This document shows positions 22,471-34,554 of a DNA stretch of 64,000 nt, piece after piece. Source of the stretch: Talpa occidentalis (Eukaryota > Chordata > Mammalia > Eulipotyphla > Talpidae); contig NW_023603184.1 of NCBI RefSeq assembly GCF_014898055.3, positions 105,948,615 through 106,012,614 on the forward strand, written 5' to 3'. The notes beneath the pieces are model-generated. The model ran no database searches and was not told the DNA's origin. It saw only the letters and a list, made by a program, of their open reading frames with translations. The first letter of the stretch is position 1. Every line of letters starts with the position of its first letter. A program made the translations under genes and the position numbers.

Positions 22471-25400
22471 GCGCATCAGAGATGCAACCTAGAAAAGCAC
22501 CTCTGTGCTGTGGAGGAGAGCAGGTCTGGCACCCTGAACCCCAGCATCTGTCTTTTGAGATTACAGATTATTGTTGCAACAGGAAGGCTTCACTGATGGA
22601 AGACATTTTTCACATACCAGTTTGTTCTCATACCAAAGGAAAACATTGGGTAGAAAATTTACTCAGAACTCATCCTCACAGGTCACTTGGGACATGCACT
22701 GAGAAAAAGTTACAGAAACTGGTGTTTTCTTTGAAAAAGATATTTCTGAAAGAGCAAGCAGATCTCAAGCAACAGCACTAGATCCACTAATGACCCAAAC
22801 ATCAATTATTTAAATGCACAAACACTTAAGAAGTTGGGGGTTGTGAGAGTGGGGGGAGCAAGGGGAAATTCCAGTGAAAGAAAAGGAGAAGCACTTGAGA
22901 ATAGGTGGGGTTCATTTCCTCCATGCGTGGAGTTTTCTTCAATCCTTGCCTGAAGGCTTAGTGTTTCTGGTATTAATAATGCACAGGAAAAGGTAATGAA
23001 GTCACCAGCCCTGGTCAGGAACAGAGGTGATTTAGAGTGTAGATGAAGGACGCACCTTCCAGAGAGCTCACCCTGGCCCTTTTATGCATCCCCAACACAT
23101 TCTCGTGGGTTTGTTTTAACGGATTCAACTGTGGTTTCATTGATGATATAGAATAGATTAATGTTTGGCAAAAGAATTACCACCTCAAGTGTGGGACAGC
23201 TGACTATAGATCAATTCTGCTTCTACCGCCAATTTCTGTTGTGCGTGATTATCTGAAGGCAGCTCTTGGCTCATGTATACGATTAGCAGGGTTAAATGAA
23301 GATTTAATGACCCAGGATTCAGCTGTTTAGTTTTCAGTATACCTACAACTTCCAACTAATCATCCTCGCATACCCTACCTTGAAGACAGCGGTGCATCTG
23401 GACCTGTTTTTTGGACACAGCTCAGGGGCTCAAGGGCCAGAGATGGTGCCATCCGGTGGGAAGTGACTCAGGAGCTGATAAGAATGAACTGGGGGCAGGG
23501 TTGCCGCTGCCTTTCCCCAGAACAGTGAGCAGGGACTAGGCATTCGTAGCAAAGGTCTGTATTGCTCAACCTTTTTTCTGGCCTGTAAGACAAACAGAAG
23601 AGGAACTGAGACCACGCCACCTGTCCAAACTCAGAAAGTAAGTTTGTGGCCAGAAGAGATGAATGTCCTCAGCCCTGTGCATCTGACCTGCTTTTATTTT
23701 ACTGCCCCAGGCTCCCCCTTTGACTCCTGATATTTATAGAGAAAACCCAGTGGTCTCCTGCGGTTAACAGGGCCTTCTAAGTAGAGGGAAGACTACCTTC
23801 TCCCACATGCCCCAACACTGACAGCATCCCTATGACAGCAGACTGAGATGTGCCCCTCCCCGCCTCCCTCTCCTGAGACCCTCTGCTGTGCAGGGGCCGA
23901 GGCTGACTCTGCAGGAGCCCCTGGGGTCTCTGTGTAATGTTACTTGACTTATACATATTTTATTATGTTTGGCTGTTGGTGATATTTAAATGAAAATTAT
24001 TTCCAGATTATAATAAAGGCTGCCCTCTATTAAAGGAGTGCAGTTAGATCACTGACCATATTAAAATCCTCAAAATTGGGGACTATAGATCAAAGCATGG
24101 AGAAAGCCGGGTTTCAAAGGTTGGGGGTGGGTAACATGGGGAACCCAACAACCCCCATGCAGTGTTCTTAGCCTAAGAGAACTGCTGAACCTTAGAAAAA
24201 ATTTCTACCATATTTATTATGATGCTGCAACATCATCAAGGAAATAAACCAGTCATTGGCATTCTCTCAAAGAACACATCTTTGTAACTCGTTATAACAA
24301 TACTGCTGTGATATGTGCTCATAATATTTATAAAGGCCAAGCTATGAAAACGGTACATGCCAACTGTTAGCAGTGATGTATCATTTAAAAAAGAGAATGT
24401 ATATGACATAATGCTTTAAATGATCTCTGTAAAACTATGCTGCTCTGCTGAAGCCTTTGGCCGTCTGGACCTCTGGTGTCAAGCTCTGCTTTCCAGGATT
24501 TGTGGCAGCGCGGCCTCTGGGAGCAGGCTCCCCTTCCTGGAGCTCTGCGGGCTATTTTCAGAAAATCTGCAATGGTCTTAGCAACTTCCCCCAATCCTGC
24601 ATCTGGTTACTTTGTGCCTAGCAGAGTGCTTTGCTGAGGATGACTGCAATCAATGCATGTGGGCTGATGTGGTTTTGATACCCAAATGTGGGATGCTAGT
24701 TGACCAGTCAGAGGGTGGGCAGATGTTTTGCTTCCCCGTGGAAGGAAAGGTGATGGAGGCCAGCTTGCAGAGGTGGCCATGTGGTCATTCGCCACCTTAC
24801 TTTGAGCCTGCTCTGTGAAGGTGCTCATGGAGTTTATCAGAAACCGGCTGACACAATGGAGCAAAAGGGCTGCTGGCCAGAAACCACCGTGGTGGCCATG
24901 GGAGCAAGGAAAAGAAGGAGCAGCCAGTGGTCCAATGGGGAACTAACCGGGGGAACTGATGGCAGAGGGGTGGACAAGGTGCTCGCCCATAAATCATGCC
25001 ATCTAGTAAAAAGCCCAGAGAGCTGCTAAAATCCCTCCATCACCACAGGAGGGAGAGACGGGAAGAGTTGGGTGGAGAGAGGAGTACAACTAACTGCTCG
25101 GTGAAGTGCGAGCTCTGACACGTGGACACAGACAGAACATTTTGTAGTTAGCAGACTGACAATGAAATGCAGAATGGAATCGTCCCGAGGACAGAAGAAG
25201 GTGAACAAGACATATGTTTCCTTTGACCAATCTGTGCTTGAGTTCCAAACACATTTAGAGGTAGTTAAGCACCAAACCACCAGGAAAATCTAGTTGAGGA
25301 TTATTTGGAGCCTTATGTGCTTTTATGAACACAGGCATGTACATGTTATGTTACCTAGTTAGTGAGCTGTGTGTTGTTTATTCCACAGTGCAGGCTGATT

Positions 25401-26640
25401 TGTCTCAACTAATTCTTTATTCTTTTTGCTGTCCTTAGAAGTCTAGAGTTAAAAATAACTAGTGTTTTGAAGAAGACACTTAAATGATTTGGATTCAGTC
25501 AACATCTATCCTTAAAATAGTAAGCCCAGCCTTGTAAGTTGACTTATTGGAGCCCTGACTGACAGCCATTCTAGCCTTACAGAGACTTAGATGTAGCAGT
25601 CACACAAAAGAGAGGCAGATGTACCTAGAAGGGCAATAAGGATAGGGGTTGGAGAAAGAGGAAAGAGCCAAAGAGTGGAACCCAGAGGCCCAGCACTGCA
25701 GGGTGAGAGGTGGGGGATAGGAGGAAGGGGAAGGGAGGAGAACCTTCTGGTAGGCAGGTGACCAATTCGGGCTCAGAAGTCTCAGAGAACACACTTGTGC
25801 TGGAGTGTGGAGATAGCCCTGTTGACCTCTGGCGGATCATAAGGCAATGACCCAGTGACCCCTCATTTCTGGAAGGTATCATTCCACTCCAGAATTCCTA
25901 CAGAAATTCCCACTCTTGCCTCAGCGGGAAGGAAGCTGAGAACCACGCTTTGGGGACTCTGCAAGTTAAGACGTTGTCTGGGAATGCCCCTCCAGAGAAA
26001 GAAGGGGCCTGTTTCTCACGAAGCAATCATTCCTGGAAGCTGACTTGCTTTATCTATGCTCTATCAATCTGCCACCTTTTAGGAGAACTAAATCTGGTCT
26101 AAACATTTTTATAATGCAATTTGACAGTTGGAAACCAAGTCATATTTTATCAAACCCACATTGTCGTAGTTCTAACAGAGAGGCTAAAGACCTGCCCTCT
26201 GTAAACATGAAGTTTAAAAAAAATCTAAGTTCCTCATTAGTCACAGCTTTTAAATTTCACTGCTGGAACATTCTCAGCTTAAAAATGTGAGGTGAAATAG
26301 CCTTAATCACAGACATTCTCACAACTGGTAAAATAAGACTTGCATAATAAGAAATGATCTTGCTCTAATGGATTTGTGTCTGAAGTCCTCATACCCTAAA
26401 ACTTAACACGATAATGAGAAGAGGATAAAGTGTGAACAAAAGAATGAGATGCTCTGAAATAGCAGTCACCTCCTGCCAGGGCTTGGTGCTCAAATCCCAA
26501 GAATCCTAAAGTGTTGGTCATGATTCTTTCCTGGGTGGAGGAAAATGGTTTCTTCCTGAATAGCAAATCATCCTGCCTGTATGTCTCCTGGGTTGACGTC
26601 CACACTGGGTCTTTGAAGTAACATTGCCTTCTCATACCTG
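22471..26640. other. Long repeat-poor stretch
   Basis: About 4.2 kb with no mobile element I can recognise, unusually clean for this window. No coding exon or RNA gene is supported. Open frames (up to 111 codons at 22446-22781) lack family resemblance and overlap frames on the other strand. It could hold regulatory sequence, but nothing specific is shown. Confidence 0.35.
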
Positions 26641-26657
26641 TTTTAGATGTGGCTCTT

Positions 26658-27047
26658 TTTAAAAAATATTTTATTTTATATAATTCTTACATCATTTTTC
26701 ATTTTGCACAATGTATGCATTTTCGTTTTGGTTATATTCCCCATACAATTGCACCCCCCTTATTTTGACCTTAGTCCTTCCTCTCCCCGCTCCCCCTCTG
26801 TAGTGTGTCCCTGGTTTATAGTTGCTTGTTGATTTTGATTTTTACTTTGTATTAATTAGTCTTTTTCCTGGTCCCTTATTTAGGTTTTCTAGATTCCTGC
26901 TATGAGTGAGACCATCCGGTATTTTTCTTTTTCTTTCTGACTTATTTCACTGAGCATGATCCCTTCCAGCTCCATCCATGTTGCTGCAAACTGCATGTGT
27001 TTATCTTTTTTGATCGCTGAGTAATATTCCATTGCGTATATGTACCA
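26658..27047 (-). mobile_element. Young L1 LINE, 5'-truncated (about 390 bp)
   Basis: The minus strand carries the last roughly 50 codons of L1 ORF2 (stop at 26889-26891) and a 3' UTR closely similar to that of the 18181 copy. Target-site duplications are TAGATGTGGCTCTT (26644-26657) and TAGATGTGGCCTCTT (27048-27062), differing by one inserted base. The 158-codon frame 26889-27365 is a chance fusion: its C-terminal third is L1 and the rest is flanking host DNA. Confidence 0.9.
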
Positions 27048-27062
27048 TAGATGTGGCCTCTT

Positions 27063-28139
27063 ATAACAATAAATTAACAACCTTAGAAATGCAAAATTTG
27101 GAAATAGAGGTTCAGCTAGAGGAAAGGCCATTTCATTCTCTCCTTTTGAATATTTGTATGTCCTGTTCCTCAATCCATGAGTGCATCGTACTTTTAAATA
27201 AGGAATGTTTCTGTGCAACAGATATAGCTTTGCTTCTAATTTTGGAAGATACAACCCTCTCAATTTTATGAATGAAAAGAAGACCAGGAAAAAACCAAGT
27301 GAGTCACTCAAATTCATAGGGAAGAAATGGTTTATTTTAGGACTTAACAGACTCCACTCCCACATTGAAATAAAATGAGCTAACCAAGCACCAGCTCTGA
27401 TTCCGGTTATACCCTCAGTGGAGTTTAAAATTCAAAGCCAGTGTTTAAACCTGGGTGCCTGCATTTCCATTGCTCCTCTCACTTCTAGACTAAGGGGAAG
27501 CTGCTGGAAATATGCCTCATGACCTTCATTCCCAGGATTGCATTCAGTCTTTCCCTCGTGGTGGCATCAGCAGTTGGGTCACTGTCAGAAACGCCCTGGC
27601 TGCAGACAGAGGCAGGCTTTGCAAGTCGACAGGAATCCCAGGCAGTTAGACTGGCTAAAATGAGAAGAAAGTGACAAGAGAAGAAAGTGGCCATGCTCCT
27701 AGGAACTTGTTCTGAGTTGTTAGCTGGAGAAGAACTTTGTGTTCTTACACTCCTTCCCAGACTGAGACCATAAACTCTCTTTGGCGAGAGCCTGACATTC
27801 CACAGATTAGCCACCATGTTTTGGTCTCTTTCCCCAGGAAGGAGGATCCTGAGACTAGTGCATAATTGTCATGTGAGTTATACCTATGGAACACACTGTG
27901 TCTTCTACTGAAATGAGCAGTTAATACCTGTGTTCACCACCCGGTCACAAGCAACAAGGCAAGGGCAGGAACCAGGGTTGAAACACACACACACACACAC
28001 AGAGCACTCTCCACAGGCCTCTTCCTGTCTAAGCCCACCTTAAGAATGTCTTGTCCCCTTCCCCTTGGTGTGGGTGCAGGAGAACATCCCAGCTCCCCCT
28101 GAGCCTGACGCAGCTTTTCACTTCACCAGAGATTTGGGT
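27063..28139. other. Non-coding stretch with a CA microsatellite
   Basis: No gene recognised. A short (AC)n run lies at 27983-28001. GC content and CpG rise toward the right edge, leading into the CpG-rich segment. Confidence 0.35.
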
Positions 28140-28440
28140 GAGACCAAGGCGCACAGCCCCAGTTAGTGTGGCTGCGACTCGGATTGCCAAAGGTGCGCGT
28201 TATTCCCTTTGCAAAGGCAATGGACGGCTCGCTTAGCCTTTCCCGCGGGTACCCCCACTCCCTGGCTCGGGCCACCCAAACAAAGGCCGCTCCAGGCGCT
28301 CAGGCGCTCTCCGACCGCGGGGTGCTCCCCCTAGCGGCGCTTCCTCAGACAGCAGCCTCGGGCGAGGGCGCTGCTCCTGGAGGCTTTCTCCTCAGACGCC
28401 CAAGAATGCAGTTTTGGGATCTGGGGTGAGTCATGTGGCT
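28140..28440 (+). promoter_or_regulatory. Small CpG-rich segment, candidate promoter/first exon
   Basis: This is the only non-SINE part of the window with dense CpG (for example 28225-28390) and high GC. It contains a CTCF-like motif on the minus strand at 28324-28337, an AP-1 site (TGAGTCA) at 28427-28433, and a consensus splice donor (CTGGG/GTGAGT, break after 28425). It may be the promoter and first exon of an unannotated transcript, or an insulator or enhancer. No TATA box or known protein start is seen. The 87-codon frame 28166-28429 resembles no family I know. Confidence 0.4.
28324..28337 (-). promoter_or_regulatory. CTCF-like binding motif
   Basis: Read on the minus strand the bases are CCGCTAGGGGGAGC. 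This matches the CTCF core CCRCYAGRKGGCRS at 13 of 14 positions, with A for C at position 12. It sits in the CpG-rich segment. Binding is a prediction from the motif alone. Confidence 0.5.
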
Positions 28441-28619
28441 TGGTGCTGCGTTTTTCCCGCTGCCCTGCTCAGACTGTGCCCATTTTGATGTTCATGTAAT
28501 CCGGTCAGAAAAGAGGCCATTCACAAGCCCAGCTTTTTTCCACAATAAAACAAAGAAGCAAGTGATTCTTCCCTCCTCTTGAAGGGTGAGAAGGGGTTCA
28601 GAGTTCACACATCCGTCCT

Positions 28620-28770
28620 TGGGTTTAGACACTAATGATGGAGGATTACTTTGTCAATTATTTGTGCAGGCGGAAGCAGGGACTCAAAGGAAAACCCTTG
28701 AAGGAAAATTTTTCTAGAAATGTGTATGAAACTACTGGATTTGGGAATGTATTCTAGTTGGAGTGGATTA
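28620..28770. other. Non-coding, nothing recognised
   Basis: Short transition from the CpG-rich segment into a microsatellite. No feature seen. Confidence 0.3.
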
Positions 28771-28784
28771 TGGTAGACACACAG

Positions 28785-28785
28785 T

Positions 28786-28820
<35 letters not shown>

Positions 28821-28837
28821 ACACCCTCCCCCCCCCC
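28785..28837. repeat. CA microsatellite followed by a C10 run
   Basis: A (CA)n tract with one interruption at 28785-28824, then a run of ten C at 28828-28837. A likely length-polymorphic site and a likely sequencing-error site. Confidence 0.9.
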
Positions 28838-28839
28838 AC

Positions 28840-30620
28840 CGCAAGAGATCATAATGAAACCAAACAAACCCAAACCCCTGCTAGCCAATAGTTCCCAAGA
28901 AGTTGCTGGTGGACTCCATTGTGTAGTCTTCGGAGTCTTCTAGTGACCAGCAAAGGGATGGCTATGGGGCACTTCAGAAACTGGCCTGAACCAAAGGTGG
29001 GTGTCAGTCTGATATTATTTGGTGTTGCCCCAAGTAACCACAGGCAGAGGGTGAACAGAACCTCCCTCTGAGGGGCTTTGGCATGTGAAAATGACTCAAC
29101 TTGTTTGAGGGGCGAACTTGAAAGTGTGCAGCCCCGATGTATATTTTCAGATCCCTTCTGCCTACACAGCTGTGCTCTCCAAGTTGCCTTTGGATTGAGA
29201 GGGGCCACACCCACAGCTGCAGCCTAGCGGGGCTATTTGAAACTCCCCCAGGGCCAACTGCTGTGAAAAGAACAGTTTATTACACAAAATAAAACAAAAT
29301 GCCAGCTCATCTTTACAGTTTCACAGTCTGCCTTGGGGAGAAGAAAAGGAGTTTTAGTTTTCACCTTTTGTGCACCAAGTGGTGTTAGTTTGGGAAGGAG
29401 ATGGAAAATTCTATGCTGTGATGTTGACCATGTCTGACCATGGACAGTAGCAGTTAAGCCAACTGTCCCCTGCTTATCTTTTTGGTAAGTGGGGAGAATG
29501 TTTGCCGTTTACCTCCTGAGATGGTAGACAGTACTTTGGTGATAAAGCTGAGTTTAAAGAACATGCCCTATATGTTATAACCATTTTCCCCTCCATTATT
29601 TTCAACAAAGATAGCTGAGTTTGGGTCAATTGCTTGCCCTTATACTAACTTTAGGAAGCTCCTTTAACTGAACTCCAGGTTTTCAAGAGTAGGGTTTAAG
29701 AGAAAAAGGTACACCTAAAAGACTTTAGAAGCTTTGGAATAATGAGGCAAATATTAATTTTTTTCTACTATGAATGCAAAACAGACAAGAGAGAGCGGAA
29801 GAATCTTGTCACATCAAGCATGGGAAGAACTGAGTTAGATAAAAAGTTGTCTCCCCATAAGGTTATTTTGTAGTGTTGAGAGGAAAAGAGGCTCCGTCTC
29901 TCTTTATTATCTCTCAGGCCTCTAGTACACCGAATTAGACTCTTTGTACCTAGGAAAATGACTAGTTCACACTCTACAAGGACAAGCCAGCCTGCCGGGG
30001 GTATGAGAGTGTTTCTGTGGTACTCTGCCTCTGAAACACAAACTAAATTAATCAACCAGATCAACACAATACTAAGCATTAGTATGAAATGTTCCCCTGT
30101 GTGCACATGCTCGGGCTCATGTTGATAAAACACTCAGGTGGCTAATTAGTGCTTTTTATTTTTGTTCAGCTAGTTATGCTATACCAGAACAGTTGAAGAA
30201 ATAATTTAAAGTTTGGAAGGAGGAAACAGAAGCAGAATAAAAGTAAAGCAAGCAAGGATGAGGACTTCTGACAACCTCTGTGGGGCCACAGCCCTCCGGG
30301 GACAGAGCAGTAGGTACCTGTGCATGAAGACACCAATCCTATGTCAGCACAAGTGACTTGACCATTAGGGCACAGAGTAGATTTTAGACCTCATTCTTGC
30401 CTTACCTTGAAGCTTTTATGCAGTGCACTAAAACCGTACACCATATGTACCCGGAAAGTCATCAGGAGTAACAGAAATGTTCAACAATTAGGTAGACGTG
30501 GTTATGAAGATTGGGGCATAGAGGTTTTGCTTTGCTCACAGGTTTCCCCAACGAATCTATACAGCCCAGAGGCATCCCTATAGTTGCCCTTTTTTGTAGT
30601 TGTTGTTGCAAGAGTGCTGT
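28840..30620. other. Non-coding stretch, nothing recognised
   Basis: Single-copy-looking DNA. Minus-strand frames of 121 codons at 28849-29214 and 29768-30133 lack family resemblance and are compatible with chance. Confidence 0.3.
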
Positions 30621-30626
30621 CTAGCA

Positions 30627-30662
30627 TCTGTCTGTCTGCCTGTCTGTCTGTCTGTCTATCTA
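30627..30662. repeat. CTGT tetranucleotide microsatellite
   Basis: About nine CTGT units with two substitutions. Confidence 0.9.
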
Positions 30663-30664
30663 AT

Positions 30665-31770
30665 TTTAAGCTAAGGAGGCTCAGTGTTAATGGCTGGCCC
30701 TTTATTTACTGCCTTTTCTTTTTGGTGCATGTGTGTTGTATTGGGGCCAGTTTTGGGAAGATCTGGAAAATTCCCCCTTAGGCTGTTAACTCACTGTCTG
30801 ACTGTGGGCCTGTCAAGTTTTCACTTTCCTGAAATTTTAACTGCCCAACTCCCTCCCCGTCCCACTCTCCCAGTCTGTAAAGCAAATGCCTTTTAAAAAA
30901 TTTTTGCTAGTTTAATTAGTGCATGAATTCATTTTGATTGATGAATTGATGTGGCTTATTGGCATGAAGATTTTTGTTCCCTCCCAGCACTGTATGTAAT
31001 AGAAACGTCTTGTGTGGGGGTGACATCTGCTTTGATTCTGCAGACATTCTGTTTGATGCGGAAAGACCAGCCATTCAGCTGTGATTCTCTAGTCTCTGGG
31101 GAGATGGTTTTTCATTGCTGTTGGTGTAGTGGGGGGAGGTTGGTGGTGAATGGAAGGAGACAGTGGTGTGGAAAGTGATGGCTGAGAAACAACATAGCTA
31201 AAGATTTAATGTTTACATTTTACTGGACTGATTTTGGAATAGTCATTGTTCACACCCAGCACTCAGGAGGGAAGGAGACCTTGACTTTCTGCCATGAGTA
31301 GTAAGGCGTTGTGAATTACTGCCACGAGCTGAAAATTTCCAACACCTCTTGCCAAAGAATTAAGCTGAAATTAGCTCACAGTTGGTAACAATTTGATTTC
31401 TGGTTTCACTTTAATCAGCGAGGATTAATGGTTAAATTTTTTATTTCTAATCTCATTTTAGCTTGACTAACAAAAGCTGTCACTTACTTGAAAATTGCTA
31501 AATGAAGAGGGATTTATAAGCTCTCTGAGAGAATAAAAACTGAAGAGTTAAGGCCCACTTTTCAGACCATAAAATGTTCAAATTCTCCCAATAGTCTCTC
31601 ATATACTACTGGGCTCAGTAATGTTTGTAGCTGAATGACTGGTAGAAGAATTCGAGAGCATTCTTAATGGCTTCCAAACGCCAAATGAAATGCAACTATC
31701 TTCCCAGGGGAAAATTAATATTATAGAACAGAGTAGAAAGTAGGATTTGAATTGTGAATAGAGCACTGCC
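30665..31770. other. Repeat-poor non-coding stretch
   Basis: No gene or repeat recognised. The part at 31360-31560 is AT-rich, with several TAAT-type homeodomain half-sites and no microsatellite character. That is compatible with a conserved non-coding element but does not prove one. Confidence 0.3.
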
Positions 31771-31789
31771 AGCTTATGTCTATTTTGCC

Positions 31790-32142
31790 TTTTTTCCTTT
31801 TCCTGTTGTCACCTGAACTAGACCTTTCCCTGGCTCTCCCCTGCCAACCGGCCCACCTCCAAGTTGTGAAATTGATGGAAGTTTATCCCCGCTCCACCGA
31901 GGTGCTCCTCGAGTGTGCTTTGAACAGTGTATCATTGGTTCCCACTCCTTGGAGCCCCATACTGCAGGCCCTTGTTCTTGGGGCTAACCTCCCACTCCAG
32001 ACTTTACCCTCTTTTGTCATCCTGTCTCTCACCAACACCAAGTGTTGGGCCAAACCTTTCTGCACTCAATTCTGTCTCCGTTTAGGATGCCTTGAGGGCA
32101 GAGCCTGTGTCCTCACTTCCCCTTTGCCCACTGCGCCCACAC
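31790..32142 (+). mobile_element. L2-like LINE relic
   Basis: A pyrimidine-rich stretch ends in 'gatgccttgagggcagagcc' followed by 'gagccttgtgcctagag', the order found in L2 3' ends. The 148-codon + frame 31776-32222 is carried by this relic and the adjacent tandem repeat, so it is not taken as a gene. Confidence 0.4.
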
Positions 32143-32184
32143 AGAGCCTTGTGCCTAGAGCCTTGTGCCTAGAGCCTTGTGCTT
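32143..32184. repeat. 14-bp tandem repeat, three copies
   Basis: AGAGCCTTGTGCCT at 32143-32156 and 32157-32170 is followed by a copy with one change at 32171-32184. Confidence 0.95.
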
Positions 32185-32189
32185 GGGTG

Positions 32190-33140
32190 GAGGTCAAGGC
32201 CGTGCAAAGATGGCGGTGTTAGGGATTTGAAAATCGTATCAGTAGTGGGACCAGCTGATCTTCAAAGTTCCCTCCACTCCCTATTTGTAGCAGCCTCACC
32301 AGAAGGAGCAACTAGCTTCCTCACCCCTTTTCTCTTATTTCATCAAAAACAAATAGAACCCTTTTCTCCAGGATTGAGTCACCTTCTGATAAATGTAATC
32401 CTCAGCCACTGGGTTGCTCCCCAAGCTTATCCTGGAGGATGAATGCCTCTTTCAACAAGGGGCTGGGTGATAGGAATAAGTTCCAACACTGAGATGCAAG
32501 AACCATTACCCTCACAGTTCTTTGTTTTTCCCATTCATAAGTTCCCTCTCATCAAAGCAAATCCAATACCAGTTATTTGGGGCTCTCCTTCTACCTCCAA
32601 TGAATTAACAAGAATTCCAGATTTTTGGTGCCTCAGAAGCTTGAAATACTGTGACCCTTGCTAATGGTAGTCTTAATCTTTGCAATGAGCCTTCTGCTGA
32701 ATTAGGAACTGCTCGGCATTGCCAGGCAGCCCACAGAACTCTTTATAGCCTCCTCTCACCCACCTATGCTGACCATGCGGTACACTGCCAACTCTGAAGG
32801 TCATGATTCTTACCATCCATCCTGCTCAGTCTTCCCTTGGGAGGGGGACACAGATTTCCAGCACTCGAGGGGCCTGTTACACCCTCCCATCCTGCTGTGG
32901 GAGGATCCTTCTATTGGGTCATGGCCATCCCTTTAACTCTTTGGACCTTTCCCTATCATGGACCATGTAACTCATCTCCTCTGTAGTCCTTATTTTAAAC
33001 AAGTCTGGTTTTCCTCCCCAGGAGTAAGAAAAGCCTCCATATTCTTTCTTAATTCTTACAGCATAGAAGAAACTACAACTGTATTAACTTGTGGTAGATG
33101 AAGAGAAATTGGGAAGATTAATAAAGCCCTTCATTTCTAC
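32190..33140. other. Non-coding stretch, nothing recognised
   Basis: No exon, RNA gene or repeat recognised. Confidence 0.3.
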
Positions 33141-33144
33141 TGGA

Positions 33145-33235
33145 ATCTATCTATCTATCTGTCTATCTATCTATCAATCATATTTATATCTATGTATCTA
33201 TCAGTCATTTATATCTATGTCTACATCTATGTATT
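33145..33235. repeat. CTAT microsatellite and degenerate flank
   Basis: ATCT/CTAT units at 33145-33175 continue as an imperfect ATCTATGT-type repeat to about 33235. Confidence 0.9.
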
Positions 33236-33239
33236 GATC

Positions 33240-34110
33240 TCAGATTGATTCAAAACAGGACAGTGACCACTTGTCCATTGGTACCATACAAGTGTTGACT
33301 AGGGTTGCATGTGATTGTATGTAGCAGAAACTTGACTACTGTCACTTAATACCAAATGGGGGTTTGTTTTTCTCATATGAGAAGCACTCCCAGGGTAGGC
33401 AGTTAGAGCTGGTGCCCTTCCTCCATGCTGTCATGCATGTTCTCTTTTTTGTGTGCTTCCTGTATCCTTTTCATCCAGGTGACTTAAAGTTGGCTGCTCC
33501 CAGGCAGGAAGGTGAGAAGCAGAAACCTTCATGAAACTGTCTTTTTATTATGGAATCGGAGACTTTCCCAGGGATCTTGCATATATGTATAATGAGAACT
33601 GTGCCACATGACCACCCAAGTTATATAGGAAACTGGTTGGTTACGTATGTCAATATTCAGCCCTTCTAGTAGAAGGCAGAGGAAATGCGGAGGACGTTGG
33701 AACTGGCATTGAGTGAGTCATTCTACAGCACCTGTCAAAATGTAGTACAGGGTATCCTATGTTGTTTTTAAAAATCATGATGTGTCTGAGTGTGTGATTG
33801 TGACTAAAGAGGCAAATATTTACCCAAAGATTACAGTTAGAGTCCTCTTTTAATTTAAAGTTGACACATGAAGATTGACAGCAGGTGTTAGGCCACTGCC
33901 ATGGCACAGATAGTCTGTGCTATAGCCAAAACCACTATTTTGCAAAGGTGGGGGAAAATGAAATCTCTAAGTTGTGGTCAGTCTTGTGTTCTGCCCTGGG
34001 CCTTAGAGTAGGGGAATAGACTAGGTTGGCACCTGTGGGAGAAAAAGTGTACAACATCCATTACAATGGTTCCTTACCCTAGAAATATTCGGGAAACTTA
34101 AAAAAAAAAA
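33240..34110. other. Non-coding stretch, nothing recognised
   Basis: Single-copy-looking or strongly decayed DNA. The minus frame at 33650-33907 (85 codons) has no family resemblance. Confidence 0.3.
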
Positions 34111-34114
34111 TATA

Positions 34115-34205
34115 GCTCTGTTGCTTGTTGTGTGACCCCTGATATGTTGCTTAAATTCTGTGCCTTGGATTCTCCATCTGTAAAATAGAGATCATAACTG
34201 TACTA
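34115..34205 (+). mobile_element. MIR SINE relic
   Basis: The MIR core is plain: 'gttgtgtgacccctgatatgttgcttaaattctgtgcc' in pieces, then 'ttctccatctgtaaaatagagat', then 'gtactacctct'. Confidence 0.75.
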
Positions 34206-34329
34206 CCTCTAATTATGTCTATATGTAGTATATATGTATATAGCCAATAATATATATACATTTATGTACTCATATAATTGGATTTTTTATGACTAATAAT
34301 TGAATGCAGGAAATGAGGAAAAATCCATC

Positions 34330-34450
34330 TTCAGAGATTCTGACTGAATTAGTCTAGGGTGCAGTCTGGGTATCAAGATCTAGCAAAGCTCCCCATTTAA
34401 GAGGCCGCTGCACAGACAGAGTTGGAGCTCACTATATCACAGTTTGAGAA
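34330..34450 (+). mobile_element. MER5-like DNA transposon relic
   Basis: Contains 'cagagattctgactgaattagtctagggtg' in parts, the typical inner MER5A phrase, then a 'tatcaagatctagcaaagctccc'-like segment and a 'gtttgaga' end. Terminal repeats are not both recognisable. Confidence 0.4.
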
Positions 34451-34554
34451 AAACAGGTTTGGAGTGTACAGGTTCACTTATACTTGGATTTTCTTGTAAA
34501 CATGACATAAACTTATGGTATCAATAAATGCAATTTAGTACCATAAATGTATTT

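Noticed and set aside
31776..32222. 148-codon open frame on +
   Set aside because: Carried by an L2-like relic and a 14-bp tandem repeat.
33145..33235. Array of regulatory sites in the CTAT-rich region
   Set aside because: A simple tetranucleotide microsatellite with degenerate flank explains it.
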